Shown: in pieces, positions 1-5,092 of the stretch
Layout of the letters: the number at the start of each line of letters is the position of its first letter
How positions within the stretch are numbered: position 1 is the stretch's first letter
Source: JBHIER01 sp046760705 [NCBI: bacterium]
Lineage (GTDB): Bacteria > JBHIER01 > G020348925
DNA length: 5,092 nt
Direction: 5' to 3'
NCBI GenBank assembly: GCA_046760705.1
Contig: JBHIER010000274.1
Coordinates: forward strand, 1-5,092
Notes under the pieces: generated by a model
Told to the model about the DNA's origin: nothing
The model's input: the letters and a program-made list of their open reading frames with translations, nothing else
Database searches by the model: none
Made by a program: the position numbers and the translations under genes

Positions 1-11
1 TACCGACATCA

Positions 12-66
12 TGTAGTGTAGCCCCTTGTGGGCGTAATTAACACGGGCACAAGGCTCTGCACTACA
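12..66. repeat. REP-like inverted repeat just downstream of the large gene
   Basis: A left arm at 12-30 and a right arm at 48-66 are 19 nt each and match in 16 of 19 positions as an inverted repeat, separated by 17 nt. The arms begin with TGTAGTG and end with CCTTGTG. It starts 6 nt past the stop codon of the large gene, so it may stabilise the 3' end of that transcript or act as a weak terminator. No T-run follows it on the minus strand, so a classical intrinsic terminator is unlikely. The left arm recurs near the 5' end of the same gene. Confidence 0.7.
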
Positions 67-71
67 CCCGC

Positions 72-3000
72 TCACCGCAACAGGAGCATCTTCTTCACCT
101 GCTTATAGTCTCCCGCCTTTAATAGGTAGAAATAGACGCCGCTGGCGACATCCTTGCCACGTTCACCCTTACCATCCCAAACCAATTTGTAGAAACCGGC
201 CTCCTGAGGTGCGTCAACCAGCACTCTCACTCTTTGGCCCAATATATTATAAACTGCCAGTTTCACCTGACCCGTTCGAGGGAGTTGATACTCAATTACA
301 GTCCGGGCATTGAAGGGGTTGGGGTAGTTATTGGACAGAGCATACTCCGTAGGCAGGCGATCCCCTAGCTCGCTCTCTACTCCGGTGGGCGGCTGGCCAA
401 TGTGTATGGCCACATCGTCCAAAAACCAACCAAAGAGGGGGAACATCTGAGTGGAGTCGGAGATCATCCGAAACCGTATTCTGACGTCGTTAAATCCAGG
501 CCCACAATATTGGGTCAACGAGCGGCTCTCTTCTGCCCAGTTGGACACACCTGTGTAGCTTTCCCCCAGTTGAACCCAATTCAGGCCACTATCAATGCTC
601 ACCTCCACATAACCGAAGTCGTGATCCTGCTCAAGAAAATGCATCGTCCAGTAGGATATATGAGCCGCCTCCAGCTCAGTGAGGTCAAAACTGAAATTGT
701 AGGTGACCGGGCTATCAACACTATTTTCGTACTCTCCTTCAGGGCTATCGTTGAGGCTAAACGTACCTGAATGCACAAAGACCTCCGTAACGCCCCAACC
801 ATTATCAGAATGCCATTTGCCAAGACCAGATTCGAAATCGTCCATGAGATTTGATACTTCCGTGGTCACTCTCAAGGTGTCATTGGCGCCATTCTCGTCA
901 TTCGACAGGTGCGTGTAAAAAGAGAGGTTATAGATCTTCTCCTCCGAAGTAGCCCATCTTTCAAAGGCCACTTCTTTGACCTCAAGGGTCTTCAAGGTGT
1001 CAACCGATTGTGTATCAGAGTAGATCACGATTCCGAAGGTATCAATCTGGCAAGTAACCGAAACCCCGAGCTCATCATCCATGCCGATATTTCTTATCAC
1101 CGCCCTGGGGGTAATGTTAGCCAGAATGGGTGTGGCCGCCGAGGGCTCGGGGGACGATCTGACCGTGAGGTCGTGCCCAAGACGAGGTTCTATCACCTGG
1201 AGATACTGGTTGGCGGCCACATCGGTCAAAATTTGCACCTTCCCACTGGGCCATCGTATTTCAAGGGTGTCCACGAGGGTCGAAGCGCCCAATCCGAAAT
1301 GGACACCGCTGACACCCCTGACCTCTCTCATTTGAGACTGGAGCCCGGTCACAGCCCTCACCCTGGCACCAATAGCACTGCCGTTGCTCGAGATGCCGAT
1401 GAGGTGAATCATGAGCCAATTGTTCTCCGTACCGGTGTTGAGATAGAGTACATTCGGCTCCCCGAAATTCACCAGGTAAATATCCAGGTGGCCGTCACGG
1501 TCAAAATCGCCGAAGCCGGCATCACTGCCGACTCCATCATAATCGACATTAAGCTCGTATGCAATATCGGAAAAAGTCCAATCCCCTTGTGGATCGGGTC
1601 CGTTGTTATGATAGAGCGCGTTGGCCTGGCCGTTAATTACCAGATAAATATCTAAATAGCCGTCATTGTTGTAATCCCCAAAAGCAGCTCCACCGACCGA
1701 GCCGGTGCTTTTCACACCTGCCGCATCGGTCACGTCGGTAAAAGTCCAGTCAGGAGGACCGTTGTTTTGAAAGAGGCTGGTGGCACCTAAGAAAGATCGA
1801 GTGATGAACAGATCGAGATCTCCATCGTTGTCATAATCACCGAAGCTGCAGTCGAAACCGACGTCAGACTCTGCCAAGCCTGACTGGATGGTGACGTCCG
1901 TGAAGCGCCACTGGCCACCGACAGGACCGTCATTGCGGAACAGCCTGTTGGGGGAGGAGAAGCTGGCTACAAAGATATCAAGGTCGCCGTCGTTGTCGTA
2001 GTCGACAAACACAGCCGCCGTACTCTGGCCGGCATGAGCCAACCGCACTTCTGAGGCCACATCGGTGAAGGTCCCATTTCTGTTATTCTGAAAAAGATGG
2101 TTAGGGGATAGTAAATTACAGACGTACAGATCCGCATATCCGTCGTTGTTAAAATCGCCCCAGGCCAGTCCCAGTCCGGCCTCACTGGATTGGACGCCTG
2201 CCTCTGGTGTCGCGTCACTGAAGGAGCCATCCCCATTATTCCTGTAAAAAACATTGGCCTGTCCGCTGGGCCATCCCGGGCCGAAAAAGGCATCTGTGAG
2301 GTAAAAGTCAAGATCACCGTCGTTGTCGTAGTCGGCAAAGGCGGCTCCTACTCCACCTCTTTGATGACTGACACCAGCAAAATCTGTTGCATCCGCAAAG
2401 GTCCCATCGCGGTTATTTCTATAGAGCACATTGGACACCGCCTCGTTGGTCACGTAGAGATCGAGCCAACCATCGCCATCGTAATCGCCCCAGACCGCAG
2501 CGTTTCCCGGTCCCGAATGGGCCACCCCGGCAGCGGCGGCTATGTCAGCAAATTGGGGGAAGACGATGATATCAACATTAAATGTCCAATGGTTGTTCAC
2601 TCTGTCAGTAATTTCAATAGTAAAGAAGACTCTGTGTCCCTTGGGCGTAGTGGGAAGAACAAGAAAGGAGAAGATGTCCTCCAATACGATAGTTGTCATG
2701 GTTTCGATGTTGACCGATGTCTCAGTGGAATCGAGAACTGTGATATGGGGGTCTTCTGTCTTCAAAGCTACCGTGGCCTCGGCTGCGGCTATGTATCCGA
2801 TATTGGAGAAACTGAGGGAGAGCTCAATAACTTCGCCGGGATCGATGATGCTGTTGCCGTTGCCCAGGCTATGGCCCAGGGAGTCGTCATTAAAGGCGAA
2901 GCTTTCCAATGAAATGTAGGGCTTTTCCTCTGTGGTTTGAACAAATACGTAGAGCCCCTCTTCCATGTGGCTCAAATAGATTTGCCCATTGGAGGTGAAA

Positions 3001-4022
3001 GGAAAAACCCCCCAGGCATTACTGTACAGACCGCCGCTGTTATCGAGATTCAGGTCAAAAACACCTACTTCCGTCGGATTTGACGGATCTGAGATGTCAA
3101 CAATCCGCAGCCAATCTTTATAGTAGGCAATATAGGCGTAGTCCCCTTTCACCAGGACGTTGTGGATAGAGATCTCAGGATCGGTCTGGTAAAAGCCCAC
3201 CAGTTGGATGTTTCTAAGATCCCGAATATCCCAAATCTTCATGTGCCCACCAAAGGTCTCATCGGTAGTTAACACATAATTTCCATCTTCCGTTGTCCAG
3301 GCATTGTGGGTGACTGCGTCTGGGTAACTTATAGTGACAATCTCTCGCGGCCTCGTCTTGTCAGAGACGTCGAGGATGGCCAATCCACCTTCGTAGAGGG
3401 CTGCGGCATAGGCCGTATCGTTGCGGACATAGACATCGTGAACATAGGTAACACCCCACACTCCAACTTCCACCGGGGCAGTGGGATTGGCCAGATCCAG
3501 GATATGGATTCCGCCGTTGCGGGTATCTGTGCCCACCACGTAGGCATAGCCCTCGGCGATGTAGAGATTATGGGCCGTAGTAAAGGTGCTGTTGTAGGTG
3601 GCAACTAAGGTGGCCTCAGAAGGGTCAGACAGATCGATGATCTGCATCCCTCCACCCGGGCCGGCCCCTTCGGTGGTAACGTAAGCGTAGTGGAGATGGG
3701 TCTTTATGTCTCTCCAACCTGAAGGAGGACCGGGAATAAAGGCAACTTCGGTAAGGCGGGCCGGATCGGTGGTAGCGTCTATGATCACCGTGCCACCATA
3801 GATACCCATGATGGCGTAGTCAATGCCCTCGTCATCAGTATACCCCCAAACATCGGAGGCGCTCTGGTAGGGGCGATGCCCCAACAACTCCACAAATCTC
3901 ACCTGAGCCGGGAGGTCTTTCGAAAAAATGAGACAACAAAGTCCCACCAAAAAGGCCGTAAAAACAACTTCCTTTGCTCCTGCTGCCCTCGATTTTTCGC
4001 TCTGCTGTTGGCCTGAAGTCAT
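72..4022 (-). CDS. Large secreted multidomain protein: LVIVD (choice-of-anchor B) propeller, FG-GAP repeats, ASPIC/UnbV, MAM-like and T9SS sorting domains
   Basis: Complete gene of 1316 codons, ending in TGA. Residues 1-39 look like a Sec signal peptide: a basic start, a hydrophobic core at 19-34, and likely cleavage near LPA/QVRF. Residues 40-362 carry six LVIVD-type blades (about 77-96, 125-143, 171-189, 213-231, 260-278, 304-322; e.g. LRIVDISDPSNPTEVG). They also contain WRDIK, TTAHN, YVHDVYVRND and SNAWGVFPF, typical of 'choice-of-anchor B family' proteins. An Ig-like spacer follows (about 365-488). Seven FG-GAP/VCBS loops of the DxDxDGxxD type start at 513, 564, 623, 674, 729, 783 and 839 and should bind calcium. 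Then come an ASPIC/UnbV domain (about 866-945, ending WPSGKVQ and a VAANQYLQV-like stretch), a CARDB-like domain (948-1055), a MAM-like sandwich as in immune inhibitor A proteins (1060-1208, ending GWFLDDVAI), and a FlgD-like/T9SS sorting domain (about 1222-1316). No catalytic residues are recognised; adhesion or ligand binding at the cell surface is inferred. The start at 4022 is chosen over an in-frame ATG at 4028 because AGGAG lies 6 nt before it. Confidence 0.93.
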   Translation of the reverse strand: MTSGQQQSEKSRAAGAKEVVFTAFLVGLCCLIFSKDLPAQVRFVELLGHRPYQSASDVWGYTDDEGIDYAIMGIYGGTVIIDATTDPARLTEVAFIPGPPSGWRDIKTHLHYAYVTTEGAGPGGGMQIIDLSDPSEATLVATYNSTFTTAHNLYIAEGYAYVVGTDTRNGGIHILDLANPTAPVEVGVWGVTYVHDVYVRNDTAYAAALYEGGLAILDVSDKTRPREIVTISYPDAVTHNAWTTEDGNYVLTTDETFGGHMKIWDIRDLRNIQLVGFYQTDPEISIHNVLVKGDYAYIAYYKDWLRIVDISDPSNPTEVGVFDLNLDNSGGLYSNAWGVFPFTSNGQIYLSHMEEGLYVFVQTTEEKPYISLESFAFNDDSLGHSLGNGNSIIDPGEVIELSLSFSNIGYIAAAEATVALKTEDPHITVLDSTETSVNIETMTTIVLEDIFSFLVLPTTPKGHRVFFTIEITDRVNNHWTFNVDIIVFPQFADIAAAAGVAHSGPGNAAVWGDYDGDGWLDLYVTNEAVSNVLYRNNRDGTFADATDFAGVSHQRGGVGAAFADYDNDGDLDFYLTDAFFGPGWPSGQANVFYRNNGDGSFSDATPEAGVQSSEAGLGLAWGDFNNDGYADLYVCNLLSPNHLFQNNRNGTFTDVASEVRLAHAGQSTAAVFVDYDNDGDLDIFVASFSSPNRLFRNDGPVGGQWRFTDVTIQSGLAESDVGFDCSFGDYDNDGDLDLFITRSFLGATSLFQNNGPPDWTFTDVTDAAGVKSTGSVGGAAFGDYNNDGYLDIYLVINGQANALYHNNGPDPQGDWTFSDIAYELNVDYDGVGSDAGFGDFDRDGHLDIYLVNFGEPNVLYLNTGTENNWLMIHLIGISSNGSAIGARVRAVTGLQSQMREVRGVSGVHFGLGASTLVDTLEIRWPSGKVQILTDVAANQYLQVIEPRLGHDLTVRSSPEPSAATPILANITPRAVIRNIGMDDELGVSVTCQIDTFGIVIYSDTQSVDTLKTLEVKEVAFERWATSEEKIYNLSFYTHLSNDENGANDTLRVTTEVSNLMDDFESGLGKWHSDNGWGVTEVFVHSGTFSLNDSPEGEYENSVDSPVTYNFSFDLTELEAAHISYWTMHFLEQDHDFGYVEVSIDSGLNWVQLGESYTGVSNWAEESRSLTQYCGPGFNDVRIRFRMISDSTQMFPLFGWFLDDVAIHIGQPPTGVESELGDRLPTEYALSNNYPNPFNARTVIEYQLPRTGQVKLAVYNILGQRVRVLVDAPQEAGFYKLVWDGKGERGKDVASGVYFYLLKAGDYKQVKKMLLLR
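1978..2339. repeat. DNA-level repeats within the FG-GAP array
   Basis: The segments 1978-2009 and 2308-2339 are identical in 29 of 32 positions, sharing the exact run CCGTCGTTGTCGTAGTCG. They encode calcium-binding loops 4 and 2 of the FG-GAP array (DYDNDGDLD) and are 330 bp (110 codons) apart. Recombination between them would remove two repeats without shifting the frame. Other loops in the array are similar but more diverged in DNA. Confidence 0.7.
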
Positions 4023-4028
4023 GACCAT

Positions 4029-4036
4029 CTCCTCTC
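4029..4036 (-). promoter_or_regulatory. Ribosome binding site that decides the start of the large gene
   Basis: On the minus strand GAGAGGAG directly precedes ATGGTCATG. The AGGAG core abuts the first ATG (4028-4026) with no spacer, which is too close for initiation. It sits 6 nt before the second ATG (4022-4020), which is a normal distance. The second ATG is therefore the preferred start, shortening the protein by two residues. Confidence 0.75.
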
Positions 4037-4059
4037 ATATCCGGTTTTACGGGCATAAA

Positions 4060-4091
4060 GCCTGCCTGTGCGTGTCCACACCCAGACAGGC
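4060..4091 (-). repeat. Hairpin in the leader of the large gene
   Basis: Two 15-nt arms (4060-4074 and 4077-4091) form a long hairpin ending about 38 nt before the preferred start codon. Read as minus-strand RNA it has 12 Watson-Crick pairs, two G-U pairs and one mismatch. Read as plus-strand RNA it has three mismatches. This asymmetry fits an RNA structure in the leader transcript, though it could also be a degenerate mobile palindrome. It does not cover the ribosome binding site. Confidence 0.5.
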
Positions 4092-4114
4092 CCTCCACTC
4101 CACATCTATATCAT

Positions 4115-4138
4115 TGTAGTGTAGCCCCTTGTGGCCGT
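4115..4138. repeat. Second copy of the left arm of the REP-like element
   Basis: This segment matches 12-35 in 23 of 24 positions, including the exact 20-mer TGTAGTGTAGCCCCTTGTGG. The similarity reaches slightly further left (ATCAT in both, offset by one T). The right arm present at 48-66 is not found here, so this is a partial or diverged copy. The two copies bracket the large gene in the same orientation. Confidence 0.75.
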
Positions 4139-4140
4139 CT

Positions 4141-4171
4141 TCGTTAATCGTAGCCTCGGTTTCCATACCGC
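4141..4171. repeat. Imperfect intergenic direct repeat, copy A
   Basis: The 21 nt at 4151-4171 match 4247-4267 in 17 of 21 positions in direct orientation. The match continues into a shared GTTAAT block (4143-4148 here) after a 2-nt gap. The copies are 96 nt apart and flank the 4195-4212 palindrome. Confidence 0.5.
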
Positions 4172-4194
4172 TAAAAAATAAGCCACAAAACACG

Positions 4195-4212
4195 TCCCTG
4201 CGAATGCAGGGA
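4195..4212 (-). terminator. Possible terminator hairpin (or dispersed palindrome) after the cohesin/sorting gene
   Basis: A perfect 7-bp stem, TCCCTGC with GCAGGGA, encloses a 4-nt loop. It lies 64 nt past the stop codon of the upstream gene. On the minus strand a TTTT follows 4 nt after the stem and a TTTTTT run follows further on (4178-4173). The T-tracts are not directly adjacent, so termination is only plausible. The core resembles a palindrome common between genes in many bacteria, whose spurious translation contains DPCIRRD-like strings, as it does here. Confidence 0.4.
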
Positions 4213-4234
4213 TCTACACAAAAGAGCACAAAAT

Positions 4235-4267
4235 TTGTTAATTTTATAGCCGCAATTTCAATACCGC
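4235..4267. repeat. Imperfect intergenic direct repeat, copy B
   Basis: Partner of the copy at 4141-4171. It contains the shared GTTAAT block (4237-4242) and the 21-nt core at 4247-4267. It begins about 10 nt past the stop codon of the cohesin/sorting gene. Whether it is a protein-binding site, a duplicated gene remnant or part of a mobile palindrome cannot be told from this window. Confidence 0.5.
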
Positions 4268-4276
4268 ACATTTGTA

Positions 4277-5092
4277 TCACTTGACCAATAACATGCGTTT
4301 CGTGTCCGTATATATTTCACCTGCTTTCATCTGATAGAAATAGATCCCGCTGGCCACATCGTTGCCATACACATCTTTTCCATCCCAGGTGACGGTGTGA
4401 TAGCCCGGCTCTTTGGGCTCATCCACTAGGGTCCTGGTCTCTCGCCCTAAGATGTTGTAAATTTTGAGGGTGACGTGGGGTGGGGACTGACCACTGACCA
4501 CTGGCAACTGAAAACTGATTTGTGTGGCTGGATTGAAGGGATTGGGGTAGTTCTGTTCCAAGCTGCAGGTTCCGGGAAGCAGGCTGCCGGATTTTAAACT
4601 GATAGGTCCAATCTCCGCCGGAATCGTCTCCGAACAACTGGCCGCCAAGAGGACTTTGGTAAGTTCCAGTTCGAAGTCCAAGGTCCAAGGTCCAAAGTCA
4701 TCCACGTTGAAGGGTATGGTCAAAATTGGTCCGGAACCCGCCGGTATCCCTTCTCCTGCCTGGCTATACAGAACAATAGTCAGCTCGCTGTCCTTAGCAT
4801 TTGAGGCAACCGTCATCTGGGCGCTGCGGTCGGTGAGCTGAGGCTGGCCGGGAGTCAACGCAGCCGGATCGTAGCTGAGTCTGAATTGAGCCCCTCTGAT
4901 CTCAGTTTCGGTATCGACCAGGATCGGCAACTCTACGCTCTTCGCTCTCTGCCCCACGGTTTCGCTCGAAGTCCAGACGCGGGCCGGGCTGACCGCCGCC
5001 TTGGCAGTCCTGGTCGTCGGCGGGCAAGTGCCGACGACCAGAATGACGTTCACCACGCCCACCACATCCAGGACGTTGACTGCGCCGTCTTC
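4277..5092 (-). CDS. Dockerin repeat / cohesin-like / T9SS sorting-domain protein, 3' part of a longer gene
   Basis: The reading frame is open to the window edge, so the 5' end is missing; 271 codons are visible, ending in TGA. A GTG at 5065 lies inside the dockerin repeat and is not a credible start. From the first visible codon: residues 2-18 (DGAVNVLDVVGVVNVIL) match the second half of a dockerin type I repeat, with consensus DGxVNxxDxxxxxxxI. Residues 19-50 are a linker. Residues about 51-169 resemble a cohesin-like beta-sandwich: VELPILVD, then IRGAQFRLSYDPAAL, then GPILTIPFNV, ending in ISLKSG. Residues about 178-271 are the FlgD-like/T9SS sorting domain (QNYPNPFNP, IYNILG, WDGKD, VASGIYFYQMKAG, KRMLLVK). 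Dockerin and cohesin modules mediate protein-protein or carbohydrate interactions; here they probably belong to a secreted surface protein, not a true cellulosome. Two heptanucleotide tandem repeats and a perfect palindrome lie within the coding sequence. The missing N-terminal part could hold an enzyme or another binding domain. The sorting and dockerin calls are firm; the cohesin-like call is moderate. Confidence 0.9.
   Translation of the reverse strand, partial: EDGAVNVLDVVGVVNVILVVGTCPPTTRTAKAAVSPARVWTSSETVGQRAKSVELPILVDTETEIRGAQFRLSYDPAALTPGQPQLTDRSAQMTVASNAKDSELTIVLYSQAGEGIPAGSGPILTIPFNVDDFGPWTLDFELELTKVLLAASCSETIPAEIGPISLKSGSLLPGTCSLEQNYPNPFNPATQISFQLPVVSGQSPPHVTLKIYNILGRETRTLVDEPKEPGYHTVTWDGKDVYGNDVASGIYFYQMKAGEIYTDTKRMLLVK
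4486..4520. repeat. Heptanucleotide tandem repeat inside the sorting domain (5 units)
   Basis: On the plus strand five consecutive 7-nt units each begin with ACTG: two identical ACTGACC units, then three variants. On the coding strand they encode the stretch from ISF to about SGQ, overlapping the conserved QLP strand of the sorting domain. Relative to the other sorting domain in this window, the following loop is 5 residues longer. The unit length matches the heptameric short tandemly repeated repetitive (STRR) sequences known from cyanobacteria and other bacteria. Confidence 0.7.
4668..4699. repeat. Second, unrelated heptanucleotide tandem repeat in the cohesin-like domain
   Basis: Units of 7 nt with consensus (A/G)GTCCAA occur at 4675-4681, 4682-4688 and 4689-4695, flanked by degenerate units (4668-4674 and from 4696). 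They encode the DFGPWTLDFE stretch in the last third of the cohesin-like domain. The unit differs in sequence from the ACTGACC repeat about 150 bp away. Its end (CCAAAGTC, 4692-4699) is also an inverted match to GACTTTGG at 4652-4659. Confidence 0.65.
5010..5041. repeat. Perfect 12-bp inverted repeat in the dockerin-cohesin linker
   Basis: CTGGTCGTCGGC (5010-5021) and GCCGACGACCAG (5030-5041) are exact reverse complements around an 8-nt loop. The palindrome encodes the ILVVGTCPPTTRTA stretch just after the dockerin repeat. A GC-rich perfect stem inside a coding linker may be an inserted REP-type palindrome or a structure in the mRNA. Confidence 0.7.

Noticed and set aside
12-66. Intrinsic terminator for the large gene
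   Set aside because: The stem is in the right place, but no T-run follows it on the minus strand, so it is listed as a REP-like repeat instead.
909-1655. A 248-codon plus-strand open frame
   Set aside because: It lies wholly antisense to the FG-GAP/ASPIC region of the large gene, has no recognisable domain, and is explained by codon bias of the true gene on the other strand.
2190-2912. A 240-codon plus-strand open frame
   Set aside because: It is antisense to the large gene; low-complexity Val/Ile runs mirror the repeated DYDNDGD codons of the real frame.
3900-3960. Lipoprotein signal peptide (Cys-Cys in the hydrophobic core of the large protein)
   Set aside because: The residues before the cysteines (VGL, GLC) do not fit a lipobox, and a better signal peptidase I site follows at LPA/Q.
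4029-4276. Sigma70-type or Bacteroidota-type promoter for the large gene
   Set aside because: AT-rich blocks exist (TATAAAAT near 4241-4248), but no -35/-10 pair with normal spacing and no TAnnTTTG motif could be supported.
4047-4280. A 77-codon minus-strand frame filling the intergenic region, with a GTG overlapping the stop of the upstream gene
   Set aside because: It runs through the palindromes and both direct repeats, has no ribosome binding site of its own beyond the overlap, and its product contains the DPCIRRD string typical of spurious translations of dispersed repeats.
4668-4699. CRISPR-like or regulatory iteron array
   Set aside because: Units are contiguous 7-mers without spacers and lie inside a clear coding frame; a short tandem repeat explains them.

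Overview
The window is accessory-type bacterial DNA carrying two large secreted or cell-surface proteins, both encoded on the minus strand, so transcription runs from high to low coordinates. Both end in the same kind of C-terminal module: a YPNPFN motif, then IYNILG, WDG and VASGxYFY, ending in KKMLLLR or KRMLLVK. This is the FlgD-like / type IX secretion (T9SS type A) sorting domain. Together with dockerin, cohesin-like, LVIVD and FG-GAP domains, it points to an uncultured lineage of the Fibrobacterota-Chlorobiota-Bacteroidota (FCB) group, of the KSB1, Calditrichota, Latescibacterota, Zixibacteria or Marinimicrobia kind. The phylum is inferred from domain style only. No rRNA, tRNA or housekeeping gene is present to fix it.

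Layout, in transcription order. (1) 5092-4277: the 3' part of a gene cut by the window edge. It encodes half of a dockerin type I repeat, a linker, a cohesin-like beta-sandwich and a T9SS-type sorting domain. (2) 4276-4029: a 248-bp intergenic region rich in short palindromes and imperfect repeats, ending in a strong ribosome binding site. (3) 4022-72: a complete gene of about 1316 codons. It encodes a signal peptide, a six-blade LVIVD propeller of the 'choice-of-anchor B' type, an Ig-like spacer, seven FG-GAP/VCBS calcium-binding repeats, an ASPIC/UnbV domain, a CARDB-like domain, a MAM-like (immune inhibitor A type) beta-sandwich and a T9SS-type sorting domain. (4) 71-1: a 55-nt inverted repeat just past the stop codon. 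One arm of it recurs at 4115-4138.

The two proteins probably share an export and anchoring route (Sec, then T9SS). Nothing shows that they interact, and the 248-bp gap argues against tight translational coupling. No catalytic motif is visible in either. They look like adhesion, scaffold or ligand-binding proteins.

I do not see a convincing new enzymatic or defence system. The more unusual signals are at DNA level: two unrelated heptanucleotide tandem repeats inside the cohesin/sorting gene, kept in frame; a perfect 12-bp inverted repeat in its linker; a REP-like element present twice around the large gene; and a leader hairpin that pairs better as RNA on the coding strand than on the opposite strand.
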